A stretch of DNA of 64,000 nucleotides, taken from contig NZ_JAVAMA010000002.1 of assembly GCF_030730875.1 (NCBI RefSeq), positions 1-64,000 on the forward strand. Reading direction: 5' to 3'. Within the stretch, counting starts at the first letter, position 1. Each line of letters opens with the position of its first letter. Of this stretch, positions 37,556 through 45,619 are shown in pieces. Origin of the DNA: Sphingomonas sp. DG1-23. Lineage in GTDB: Bacteria; Pseudomonadota; Alphaproteobacteria; Sphingomonadales; Sphingomonadaceae. Under the pieces are notes generated by a model. The model was given only the letters and a program-made list of their open reading frames with translations. It was not told the origin of the DNA and did not search any database. The translations under genes and the position numbers were made by a program.

Positions 37556-39196
37556 ATGGCCAGCTTCCATCGCCTCAGCCTCGTCCTTCTGACCAGCTGT
37601 GCTGCCCTCAGCCTCGCAGCATGCGACGGGGCGAGCAGCGTCGCCTCGCCCGGCGAAGGCGCTTTCCCGCCGGCTCCCGCGCCGACCCCGGCCCCCAGCC
37701 CGACCCCGACGCCCACGCCGACCCCCGGCACGCCGGCCGCAGCATGCCCGACCGGCACCGGTCAGGCGCTCACCGATGTCGGCACCATCGGCGCCTATCG
37801 CATCTGCCGCCTGCCGACGCTGATCACCGGCCTGACCCTGCCGGGCAAGGCTGCCGCACCGGGCGTCGCCTATGAGATCAACGGACGCGTCGATGTCGGC
37901 GTCGATCGCGGTTCGCAGGGGCTGATCGGCTCGGCGGGCTCGCTGACCATCGGCGCCGGCGCGGTGCTGTTCGCCAACACCACCAATGCCGATAACGACT
38001 TCCTGATCGTCAACCGCGGCTCGACGATCAACGCGCAGGGCACCGCTACCGCGCCGATCATCTTCACCGCACAGCAGAATCTCGCCGGCACCACCACCGA
38101 CGACAGCCAGGGCCTGTGGGGCGGGGTCATCCTCGCCGGCCGCGCGCCGGTCGCCAACTGCATCACCGGCGCGAACGACGCCGCGGGCACCAGCACGACC
38201 TGCGAGAACGTCGTCGAAGGCACCGGCAACGCGCTCTATGGCGGCAACGCCGCGGGCGACACTTCGGGCGTGTTCCAATATGTCCAGATCCGTTATTCGG
38301 GCACCGTCATCAGCCCGAACAACGAACTTCAGGGCCTCACCCTCGCCGGCGTCGGCTCGGGCACCACGATCGATCACGTCCAGGTCCACAACAGCTCGGA
38401 CGACGGCATCGAGATCTTCGGCGGCACGTCGCAGGCGCGTCACCTGGTGATCACCGGCGCGGACGATGACGGGCTGGACTTCGATGTGGGCTGGCGCGGT
38501 CTCGTCCAGTTCCTGATCACCGCACAGAAGCCGGGCCTGACCACCACCGATACCTATTCGATGGAGATCGACTCGAGCGTCAATCCGACGACCGGCGCCA
38601 ATCCCGAGGACGCACTGCCGCGCACCTGGGGCAGGGTCGCCAACGCGACGTTGATCCAGACCAATGCCAGCACGAGCAACCCGCTGGCGGCGATCCGCCT
38701 GCGCGGCAGCGCCGATCTGACCCTGGTCAACTCGATCCTCGTCACGCCGGGCAACTGCCTCGTCACCGAGGCCGGCACTGCCGACCGCGGCACCGTCCGT
38801 GCCGCCAACGCCGCGCTGCAGGATCAGGGTCCGCCGCGCTTCAACTCGATCTACTTCGCTTGCGGTACCGCGCTGACCCGCGAGAACACCGTCAACGGCC
38901 AGATGATCACCAACGCCGAGCAGGCCGCGTTCTTCACGACCGCGCCGAGCTCGGACAACGTGACCAATGGCACCGCGGCGAACGCGCTGACCAACGGCTA
39001 CTTCCCGGGCACGGGCGTGGCGGGCATGACGATATTCGACGCCCGCACGCTCAATCCGTCGGGTTCGGCCTTCCTCGTCCAGACCAATTATATCGGCGCG
39101 GTCAGCGGCGCGACCGATACGTGGTTCCAGGGTTGGACCTGCAATTCCAACCGGGCGAGCTTCGGCACGACCAGTGGCGCCTGCACTGGCTTCTAA
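37556..39196 (+). CDS. Outer-membrane lipoprotein with beta-helix repeats
   Basis: 546 codons, GGAG 5 bases before the ATG. The lipobox LAAC ends the signal peptide (cleaved before Cys 23), followed by a Pro/Thr linker (repeats of PTP) and a long domain of Gly/Asn/Thr-rich strands (GVILAGRAPV, GVGSGTTIDHVQVHNSSDDGIEIFGG type) typical of right-handed parallel beta-helices. Such lipoproteins are found beside TonB receptors in Sphingomonas and Caulobacter and may be surface substrate-binding partners. Substrate unknown; the Pho-box-like repeats upstream hint at phosphate. Confidence 0.8.
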   Translation: MASFHRLSLVLLTSCAALSLAACDGASSVASPGEGAFPPAPAPTPAPSPTPTPTPTPGTPAAACPTGTGQALTDVGTIGAYRICRLPTLITGLTLPGKAAAPGVAYEINGRVDVGVDRGSQGLIGSAGSLTIGAGAVLFANTTNADNDFLIVNRGSTINAQGTATAPIIFTAQQNLAGTTTDDSQGLWGGVILAGRAPVANCITGANDAAGTSTTCENVVEGTGNALYGGNAAGDTSGVFQYVQIRYSGTVISPNNELQGLTLAGVGSGTTIDHVQVHNSSDDGIEIFGGTSQARHLVITGADDDGLDFDVGWRGLVQFLITAQKPGLTTTDTYSMEIDSSVNPTTGANPEDALPRTWGRVANATLIQTNASTSNPLAAIRLRGSADLTLVNSILVTPGNCLVTEAGTADRGTVRAANAALQDQGPPRFNSIYFACGTALTRENTVNGQMITNAEQAAFFTTAPSSDNVTNGTAANALTNGYFPGTGVAGMTIFDARTLNPSGSAFLVQTNYIGAVSGATDTWFQGWTCNSNRASFGTTSGACTGF

Positions 39197-39215
39197 GGCC
39201 GGGAACGCGGGCAGC

Positions 39216-39242
39216 GGGGACGGCGGCATTGCCGCCGTCCCC
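39216..39242 (+). terminator. Strong hairpin between lipoprotein and TonB-receptor genes
   Basis: GGGGACGGCGGC and GCCGCCGTCCCC form a perfect 12-bp stem with a 3-base loop. Only CTTT follows, so it is more likely an attenuator or mRNA-end stabiliser that lets less transcript through to the receptor gene. Confidence 0.6.
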
Positions 39243-39283
39243 AAGCCCTTTCCGACGCCCATACCCCAACAGCGGATACCCCG

Positions 39284-41974
39284 ATGAAGAACCAGCTCGC
39301 CTTCGCCAGCCTTTTGGCCATCACGACCTGCCTCGTTGCGCCGGCCGCGCTCGCGCAGACGGCTGAGGCTTCGCCCCAGACTGCCAGCCTGCCGCCGGCG
39401 GCGCAGGCTTCGCCCGAGACTTCGCAGGATACCGGCGAACCGGCTGCCGAGCAGGAAGTCGAGATTTCCGCACCGGGCGCGGGCGGCGAGGAATATGGCG
39501 ACATCGTCGTCATCGGCCGCAACATTCCCAATGTCGTGCGCAGCACGCCGCAAGTGGTGTCGGTGCTTTCCGCCGAGGACATTGCGCGGACCGGCGAAGG
39601 CGACATCGCCGGCGCGCTCCAGCGCGTCACCGGCCTCAGCGTCGTCGGCAACGGCTATGTCTATGTCCGCGGACTCGGCGATCGCTATTCGCTGTCGCTG
39701 CTCAACGGTCTGCCGCTGCCGAGCCCCGAGCCGCTGCGCCGCGTCGTGCCGCTCGACATCTTCCCGACCAGCGTGATCGGTTCGTCGCTGGTCCAGAAGA
39801 CTTTCTCGACCAATTATCCGGGCGAGTTCGGCGGTGGCGTGATCAATCTCACCACCAAGGCGGTTCCCGAAAAGGCATTCTTCTCGATCGGTGCCTCGGT
39901 CGGCTTCGACATGGAGACCACCAGCGAGCTCGGCTACACCTATGACGGCGGCAAGCATGATTGGCTCGGTTATGATTCGGGCGAGCGCAAGACGCCCGAT
40001 TTCATCCTCAAGGCCGGTGCCGATCGCACCACGATCCCGACCAGCCAGGCGATCAATCTGACCAACGCCGAGACCTCGGTTCTGTTCGAGAATTATCACA
40101 TCCCGCCGAACTTCTCGGGCGAGATGAGCCTCGGCGCGTCGACCGACCTCGGCGGCACCCGTCTCGGCGTGATCGCGGGCGGCGGGATCAGCAACACCTG
40201 GCGTACGCGCGACGCGGTTTCCGGGGTGCGCAGCATCCCCACCACCACCTTCCGCCGCGTCACCACCGATCACCGCGCATTGGTCAACGGTCTTCTCGGC
40301 TTCGGCGCCGAGTTCGGCGAGCACCGTATTCGCCTCACCAACCTCTATATCCACGACACGCTCAAGCAGGGCCGTCTGGGCGCCGGCACCGCCGAGAATT
40401 TCGAATCGCCGATCGACGGCAAGGCGCCGGTGATGGAGCAGAACACCAACTGGTTCGAGCGCCAGTTGTTCACCAGCCAGTTCGTCGGCGAGTTCGATTT
40501 CGGCGCGCTCGACGTCGACGTGCGCGGCGCTTATGCCAACACCAAGCGCAAATCGCCTTACGAGCGCGCGTTCCGCTATCTCTATGACGCGGGTATCGGC
40601 GATTATCGCAACACCCTCAACGGCGGCTCCTACGCCACGGTGGCGTTCAGCGACCTCGACGAAAATCTGTGGGCCGGCGGGATCGATTTCGCCTACGACC
40701 TGAACCTCGGCCGGCCGTTCAGCCTGCAGGCCGGCTATGCCTATCAGGATACCGACCGGACGTCGTATCGCTACACCTTCGACTATGTGATGCCGGGCGG
40801 CGCGGCGCTGCCCGATCCCTATTCGCAGATGCGCCCCGATTTCCTGCTGTCGGACTATACGCTGCAGACCAACGGCATCGTGCTGCGCCCGTCGACGACG
40901 AGCCAGGGCGCGCGCGCCTATGACGCCGAGCTGACCACCCATGCCGGCTATGCCCAGCTCGAGGGCGAGATCACCGACGGCATGCGGATCACCGCGGGCG
41001 TGCGCTACGAGACTGCCGACCAGACCGTGGTGCCGACCGACAATCTGCCGGCGACGGTGCTCAGCAACGATTACTGGCTGCCCGCGGCGACGCTGACGTG
41101 GAACTTCGCGCCCGACATGCAATGGCGCCTCAACGCCTCGAAGACGATCGCCCGGCCGCAGTTCCGCGAACTCGCGCCGCAACAATATCTCGATTATGAC
41201 TCGGACCGGGTCTTCTACGGCAACCCGTTCCTCACCGACAGCAAGCTGACCAACCTCGAGGCACGCTACGAGTGGTTCTTCGGGAAGGACCAGCGGATCA
41301 CCGCGGCGGGTTTCTTCAAGAAGATCGACGATCCGATCGAGACGGTGAGCTTCCAGGTCGCCGGCAGCAACAGCACCCAGATCAATTTCGCCAATGCCCC
41401 CGAGGCGCAGCTGTACGGCGGCGAGATCGAGCTGCAGAAATATGTGCCGCTCGACTTCATCAACAACGAGCTGTTCACGACGCGCCGGCTCGTGCTGATC
41501 GCCAACTACACCTATACCAAGTCGGAGGTGTTCGCCGGCAACGAGCTGATCCGCGACCCGATCAATCCCGGGTCGGTGACGCGCCCGGCCAATCAGGTGT
41601 TCGTCTCGGGCCAGCCGCTGGTCGGCCAGTCGGACCATCTGGTCAATCTGCAGCTCGGCATCGAGGATACCACCAAGCTCTCGCAGCTGACCTTCCTGTT
41701 CAACTATGCGAGCGATCGTATCGTCGCGCGCGGCCTGCTCTCGGGTGGCGGCCTGCCGCCGATCGTCGAGCGGCCGGGCGTGCGCCTCGATTTCGTGCTG
41801 CGGCAGGGCTTCGACGTGCTCGGCGGCGAATGGGAGCTCAAGCTCGAGGGCCGCAACCTGACCGGCACGCGCTTCGTCGAGTTCCAGGATTATGGCGGCA
41901 CCACCGGCATCGCCGACACCAACAGCTATGATCAGGGCCGCACCTTCTCGATCGGCCTCAGCACCAAATTCTGA
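39284..41974 (+). CDS. TonB-dependent outer-membrane receptor
   Basis: 896 codons. Signal peptide (core LLAITTCLVAPAALA), a Pro/Ala/Glu-rich spacer, the TonB-box-like GDIVVIGR (about residue 75), the plug domain (SVLSAEDIARTGEGDI, GLGDRYSLSLLNGLPLP, NLTTK) and a 22-strand barrel closing with TFSIGLSTKF. The terminal Phe is the usual outer-membrane sorting signal. It forms an operon with the lipoprotein upstream, a SusC/SusD-like arrangement in logic though not in sequence. Ligand unknown. Confidence 0.93.
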   Translation: MKNQLAFASLLAITTCLVAPAALAQTAEASPQTASLPPAAQASPETSQDTGEPAAEQEVEISAPGAGGEEYGDIVVIGRNIPNVVRSTPQVVSVLSAEDIARTGEGDIAGALQRVTGLSVVGNGYVYVRGLGDRYSLSLLNGLPLPSPEPLRRVVPLDIFPTSVIGSSLVQKTFSTNYPGEFGGGVINLTTKAVPEKAFFSIGASVGFDMETTSELGYTYDGGKHDWLGYDSGERKTPDFILKAGADRTTIPTSQAINLTNAETSVLFENYHIPPNFSGEMSLGASTDLGGTRLGVIAGGGISNTWRTRDAVSGVRSIPTTTFRRVTTDHRALVNGLLGFGAEFGEHRIRLTNLYIHDTLKQGRLGAGTAENFESPIDGKAPVMEQNTNWFERQLFTSQFVGEFDFGALDVDVRGAYANTKRKSPYERAFRYLYDAGIGDYRNTLNGGSYATVAFSDLDENLWAGGIDFAYDLNLGRPFSLQAGYAYQDTDRTSYRYTFDYVMPGGAALPDPYSQMRPDFLLSDYTLQTNGIVLRPSTTSQGARAYDAELTTHAGYAQLEGEITDGMRITAGVRYETADQTVVPTDNLPATVLSNDYWLPAATLTWNFAPDMQWRLNASKTIARPQFRELAPQQYLDYDSDRVFYGNPFLTDSKLTNLEARYEWFFGKDQRITAAGFFKKIDDPIETVSFQVAGSNSTQINFANAPEAQLYGGEIELQKYVPLDFINNELFTTRRLVLIANYTYTKSEVFAGNELIRDPINPGSVTRPANQVFVSGQPLVGQSDHLVNLQLGIEDTTKLSQLTFLFNYASDRIVARGLLSGGGLPPIVERPGVRLDFVLRQGFDVLGGEWELKLEGRNLTGTRFVEFQDYGGTTGIADTNSYDQGRTFSIGLSTKF

Positions 41975-41993
41975 TCAGGATAAAAGGGGGAGA

Positions 41994-42030
41994 GGGCTCC
42001 GGCCGGGCAAAAGCCCGCCGGGGCCCTTTC
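41994..42030. terminator. Terminator between TonB-receptor and hydroxylase genes
   Basis: GGGC-t-CCGGC-c-GGGC, AAAA loop, GCCC-g-CCGG-g-GCCC, then TTTC: a GC-rich stem with two mismatches, placed between convergent genes and probably used by both. Confidence 0.75.
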
Positions 42031-42034
42031 GGCG

Positions 42035-42712
42035 TCACCAGCCCCAGGGACGCTCGCGAAACCATTGGGTGATGACGTATTTGGTGCCGGCGCGCACCTT
42101 CATCGCGTGGTGGATCGTCGACGGATTGGGCGTGCCGTTGGCGCGCAGATTGTTCCACGCCAGCACTTTGCCGACCTCGGGCTCGACCATCTTGTCGATC
42201 GCCTTGAACCGCGTCACCCCGCCGGCTTCGACATGGTTCAGATAGAGCATCACCGTCCAGGTGCGCTGGCCCGAGACGCTGCAATATTTCTCGTAATCGA
42301 CGCCGGTCGGCTCGAAATAGTCGGTATGCGCCTTGAACTCCTGGCCGACCTCGTAGCGCTGGCCCTGCATCGGCTCGGCATGCGTGGGGTTGAGCCCGGT
42401 GAGCGCGATGATCCGGCGCTTCAAGTCGATCGCCAGCGCATCCTCGGGATCGAGATCGCACGTCTCGCTGGTGCGGAAGGCATAGTCGCCATTGGCATCG
42501 GCGATCGTCGAGGGGCGCCGCCGCGAATCGATCTGGAGCATCAGCAGCTGGCAGAGCTCGGGCTCGAGAAACTTCTTGCCGATGAACATCGCGACCTTGG
42601 GACTGGGCACGCGCTGGATGCCCGGCTGGCGCAGAAGGTGCTCGATCACCGGTTCGGAAGGGTGGCCGGCGCCGAAATTGGACATTGCGGTCTGCGGGGC
42701 GGTCGTCTGCAT
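42035..42712 (-). CDS. Prolyl-4-hydroxylase-like 2-oxoglutarate/Fe(II) dioxygenase
   Basis: 225 codons from MQTTAPQTAM (an internal ATG at residue 10 is possible). The jelly-roll metal triad is seen: HTDYF (H-x-D, about 142-144) and the distal His in STIHHAMKV (about 203), with the basic 2-oxoglutarate anchor in the following RAGTKYVI. The gene is homologous to bacterial P4Hc-domain proteins, which hydroxylate proline in target proteins. Divergent from the degenerate GspE-like gene. Confidence 0.87.
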   Translation of the reverse strand: MQTTAPQTAMSNFGAGHPSEPVIEHLLRQPGIQRVPSPKVAMFIGKKFLEPELCQLLMLQIDSRRRPSTIADANGDYAFRTSETCDLDPEDALAIDLKRRIIALTGLNPTHAEPMQGQRYEVGQEFKAHTDYFEPTGVDYEKYCSVSGQRTWTVMLYLNHVEAGGVTRFKAIDKMVEPEVGKVLAWNNLRANGTPNPSTIHHAMKVRAGTKYVITQWFRERPWGW

Positions 42713-42820
42713 CGCCCGGATTTGCCAAATCCCGCAGCATTTCGCCAGCGCGGCGTGATCAACATGCCGGCGTAACAAAAGCGCAAGCAAGTCGTCACAT
42801 TGCGCGGGCAGTCGGGCGAG

Positions 42821-43531
42821 ATGGCCGTCGACACCCAGCTCGAAGCCGAGATGCCGCTCGACGCGCTGGGCATGCCGGCGCGGCTGGGGGCGGCGCTCGA
42901 ACAGGCTGCGGCGCGGCTCACCGGGCTGATCGCGATCGCCGGGCCCGGCGCCGAGGAGACGGCGCTCAGCTTGCATCGACGCTACGGCGTGGCGCTCGGC
43001 GGCGTCGTCGACGACCGGATCGCCGCCAATGCCGTGGTCGAGGCGGCCGATCGCGGGCTGGTGATCGCCTGTTTCGACAGCGGCGACGCCGTCGGCACCA
43101 TCCTCGCTTTGCGGCGTCTGGCGAACGACCGGTTCGCGCTGGCCGCGGCGCTGCGGCTGGTGATCGCGCAACGGATCGCGCCGGGGCTGTGCCGCAATTG
43201 CCGCGAGCCGGTTCAGGCGTTCGGATCGCGCGCCGCCTTGCTCGGGCTCGATCCGGGCGCGATCCTGTGGTCGGCGCCGGGATGCGAGCATTGCGGCGGG
43301 AGCGGGCAGAGCGGCGCGGTGCGGATCTTCGAAGGGTTCGAGGTCGATTCGGCGATGCGCCGATTGATCTATGAAGGCGCCGACGCACCCTTGCTGGCGC
43401 GGCACGCGTTTCTTTCGGCCGCGAATTTCGCTTCGGCGGCGCGGGCGCTGGCCCGCGACGGAGTGATCGCGCCCGAAGCGGCGGTCGGCGCATCGCGCAA
43501 TGATCTTGCGCTTCGCGAAAGCCCCCGCTAA
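42821..43531 (+). CDS. Degenerate GspE/PilB-like protein (no Walker A)
   Basis: 236 codons from the ATG with GGGCGAG just upstream; a TTG 7 codons earlier is possible. The tetracysteine zinc motif of type II secretion/type IV pilus ATPases is intact (LCRNCREP and CEHCGGSGQSG, about residues 125-170), then RIFEGFEVD and an Ala-rich helix. The ATPase core is shrunken: GPTGSGKT is replaced by GPGAEETA and the STLHTN His box by ACFDSG; the N-terminal N1/N2 domains are absent. It cannot be an ordinary ATPase, and may be a pseudo-enzyme partner. No pilus or secretion genes are adjacent. Confidence 0.75.
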   Translation: MAVDTQLEAEMPLDALGMPARLGAALEQAAARLTGLIAIAGPGAEETALSLHRRYGVALGGVVDDRIAANAVVEAADRGLVIACFDSGDAVGTILALRRLANDRFALAAALRLVIAQRIAPGLCRNCREPVQAFGSRAALLGLDPGAILWSAPGCEHCGGSGQSGAVRIFEGFEVDSAMRRLIYEGADAPLLARHAFLSAANFASAARALARDGVIAPEAAVGASRNDLALRESPR

Positions 43532-43546
43532 GCGGCCAACCTCCAC

Positions 43547-43624
43547 GGCGACCGTAGTTCAATTGGTTAGAGCGCCGGCTTGTGATGCCGGAAGTTGCGG
43601 GTTCAAGTCCCGTCGGTCGCCCCA
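43547..43624 (+). tRNA. tRNA-His (GUG)
   Basis: Starts with the extra G(-1) (43547) that pairs with C73 (43621), the identity mark of tRNA-His; acceptor GCGACCG pairs with CGGTCGC, then CCA. Anticodon stem CCGGC/GCCGG with loop TTGTGAT gives GUG. Confidence 0.97.
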
Positions 43625-43681
43625 TTCTCCCACGACCGCTCGCACCGGATGACGGGCGGCATCGCCGCAGGAATCTGACGC

Positions 43682-44734
43682 GTGATAACGGACTGGGGCT
43701 TTCCCGATTTCGACGACCATGAGGGCGTCCACCTGTTCAGCGACCGCGAATCGGGGCTGAGCGCGATCATCGCGATTCATTCGTCCAAGCTCGGCCCGGC
43801 AGCGGGGGGCGTGCGCTTCTGGCACTATGCCGATCACCGTGCCGCGATCACCGACGCGCTGCGGTTGTCGCGCGGCATGAGCTACAAGAATGCGATGGCC
43901 AATCTGCCGCTCGGCGGCGGCAAGGGCGTGATCCTCGCGAGCGAGCCCGGCGCGACGGTGACGACCGGGCAGCTCGAGGCGTTCGGCCGCGCGGTCGCGT
44001 CGCTCGACGGCAAATACGTCACCGCCGAGGACGTCGGCATGTCCGAGGACCGGATGAAGGTCGTCGCGACCCAGACCCGCCACGTCTCGGGGTTGCCGGT
44101 GGCCGAAGGCGGGGCGGGCGGTGATCCGGGGCCGATCACGGCGCGCGGCGTCTATCTGGGCGTCAAGGCGGCGGCGAGGCGCGGGCTCGGCGCCGATTCG
44201 ATGCATGGCGTGCGCGTCGCGATCCAGGGCGTCGGCTCGGTCGGCGGCGGGCTGGCTCGTTTGCTAGCCAAAGACGGCGCCAGGCTGGTGCTCGCCGACG
44301 TCAATGCCGAGCGCGCCAAAGCGCTGGCGGCCGAGCTGGGCGCCGAGGCCGTCGCTGCCGATTCTATCCTGATGCTCGACACCGATCTGTTCAGCCCGAA
44401 CGCGCTCGGCGCGATCCTGACCGAACAGTCGATCCCGGCGATCAAGGCGAAGGTGATCGCCGGCGGCGCGAACAACCAGCTCGCGACCCGGGCGGACGGG
44501 GCACGGCTGCACGATCGCGGCATCCTCTACGCGCCCGACTACGTGATCAATGCCGGCGGCATCATCAATGTCGGGCTCGAATATCTCGGGCAGGGCAATA
44601 TGGCCGAGGTCCAATCGCGCGTCGACAAGATCCCCGAGCGGCTGATCGAGGTGTGGGACGAGAGCGACCGCACCGGCGATCCCGAGAGCGAGGTCGCCGA
44701 CCGGATCGCGCAGCGGCTGATCGGGCGGGGGTGA
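43682..44734 (+). CDS. Leucine/phenylalanine dehydrogenase-type amino-acid dehydrogenase
   Basis: 350 codons with a GTG start and AGGAA upstream at 9 bases. The catalytic Lys-containing PLGGGKGVI (about residues 77-85) and MSYKNAM are of the Glu/Leu/Phe/Val dehydrogenase family; the NAD-binding loop IQGVGSVGGGLA (about 178-190) follows. The size and the motif MSEDRM fit leucine dehydrogenase-like enzymes, which deaminate branched or aromatic amino acids; glutamate dehydrogenases are longer. Exact specificity is unproven. It lies just after tRNA-His, with no shared transcription required. Confidence 0.9.
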   Translation: MITDWGFPDFDDHEGVHLFSDRESGLSAIIAIHSSKLGPAAGGVRFWHYADHRAAITDALRLSRGMSYKNAMANLPLGGGKGVILASEPGATVTTGQLEAFGRAVASLDGKYVTAEDVGMSEDRMKVVATQTRHVSGLPVAEGGAGGDPGPITARGVYLGVKAAARRGLGADSMHGVRVAIQGVGSVGGGLARLLAKDGARLVLADVNAERAKALAAELGAEAVAADSILMLDTDLFSPNALGAILTEQSIPAIKAKVIAGGANNQLATRADGARLHDRGILYAPDYVINAGGIINVGLEYLGQGNMAEVQSRVDKIPERLIEVWDESDRTGDPESEVADRIAQRLIGRG

Positions 44735-44946
44735 TTCGGCGCCCGCGATAGGATTTGGCGGGCCAAGATTCACGGTTTGCACGGCGAATCGGCAATGAAG
44801 TTGCCGAACGGCGCAAGGATGTTACGTTTGCGTCGGGCGCTGACGTGCGTTCACGGGTTTCAAAGAGCGCCTCGGGCGTAGCCGGTGAAATCCTATTTTT
44901 GAAGCATTGCTGCGGCTGCGCCGCGCCTCTCCTCCTCATACTGGAC
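44735..44946. other. Intergenic stretch after amino-acid dehydrogenase
   Basis: No supported gene. A short open frame from 44755 crosses into the repeat at 44947, and its composition is not coding-like. Together with the repeat and the sigma promoter it makes up a 420-base gap. Confidence 0.4.
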
Positions 44947-45052
44947 GTCACCCCGGCCTTGTGCCGGGGTCCACCACGCGGCGGTGGAAGTCATAGACGG
45001 CGAGAGGGTCTGGCTCGCGGCACGGTGGACCCCGGCACGAGGCCGGGGTGAC
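44947..45052. repeat. Palindromic repeat, GTCACCCCGG family
   Basis: Starts GTCACCCCGGCC and ends GGCCGGGGTGAC, with GGGGTCCACC and GGTGGACCCC as inner arms. Same family as 25114-25222 and 55024-55129. Ends about 50 bases before the ECF41 promoter. Confidence 0.85.
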
Positions 45053-45099
45053 AGGTGTTTTTGTGGCAGCGGGGGAGTGGAAGAAAAATCGCACCCGCA

Positions 45100-45126
45100 T
45101 GTCACATCCGGCTGCGCTGCCTCGTC
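45100..45126 (+). promoter_or_regulatory. ECF41-type sigma promoter (TGTCACA-N16-CGTC)
   Basis: TGTCACA at 45100-45106 and CGTC at 45123-45126 with a 16-base spacer match the promoter described for ECF41 sigma factors, which sits upstream of their COE partner gene. It lies 29 bases before the carboxymuconolactone-decarboxylase start and two genes before the ECF41 sigma factor itself, implying autoregulation. Confidence 0.8.
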
Positions 45127-45154
45127 ATGTCTCCGTGAACCAAGGAGACCGACC

Positions 45155-45619
45155 ATGACCCAACGCCTCGACCCTTTCGCCGCCGCGCCCGCCCAGATGC
45201 AGACGTGGCTCGACATGTCGCTCAAGATCGCGCCCGCGATCGAGCCTGGCCTGCTCGAACTGGTCAAGATCCGCGCCTCGCAGATCAACGGCTGCGCCAA
45301 TTGCCTCAACATGCACACCGCCGACGCGCGCAAGGCCGGCGAGACCGAGCAGCGCATCTATCTGCTGAGCGCGTGGCACGAGGCGCCGCTATTCTCGGCG
45401 CGCGAGCGCGCGGCGCTGGCATGGACCGACGCGCTGACTCTGATATCCACTGCGCGGGCGCCGCAGGAACTGTACGATGCGTTCGCCGCGGAGTTCACGC
45501 CGGAGGAACAGGTGCAGCTGACGTTGATGATCAACGCGATCAACGGGTGGAACCGCATCGCGGTGGGCTTCGACCTGTTCTACAAGGCGCGGCCCGCGCA
45601 CACGCAGCAAGCCGCGTGA
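45155..45619 (+). CDS. Carboxymuconolactone decarboxylase / AhpD-like protein
   Basis: 154 codons from MTQRLDPFAA with CAAGGAG upstream. The AhpD-like CxxC and downstream His are present in INGCANCLNMH (about residues 46-56), suggesting thiol peroxidase/disulfide reductase chemistry rather than decarboxylation. The stop overlaps the sigma-factor GTG start (GTGA). It is the C-type COE partner (carboxymuconolactone decarboxylase, oxidoreductase, epimerase) that regularly accompanies ECF41 sigma factors and is their main target. Confidence 0.92.
   Translation: MTQRLDPFAAAPAQMQTWLDMSLKIAPAIEPGLLELVKIRASQINGCANCLNMHTADARKAGETEQRIYLLSAWHEAPLFSARERAALAWTDALTLISTARAPQELYDAFAAEFTPEEQVQLTLMINAINGWNRIAVGFDLFYKARPAHTQQAA

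Noticed and set aside
37082..41638. 1518-codon open frame opposite the TonB-receptor and lipoprotein genes
   Set aside because: Composition is random Arg/Ala/Asp; the plus-strand genes have clear domains.
42821..43531. Simple 5'-truncated gspE pseudogene
   Set aside because: The frame is open, has its own start region and the ATPase motifs are replaced rather than cut off, so I keep it as a gene with low certainty about function.
44755..45051. 98-codon plus-strand ORF
   Set aside because: Half of it is the palindromic repeat; no ribosome site and no recognisable domain.
45155..45619. Protocatechuate-pathway decarboxylase
   Set aside because: The CxxC...H motif and the ECF41 partner position fit an AhpD-like protein; no aromatic-degradation genes are near.
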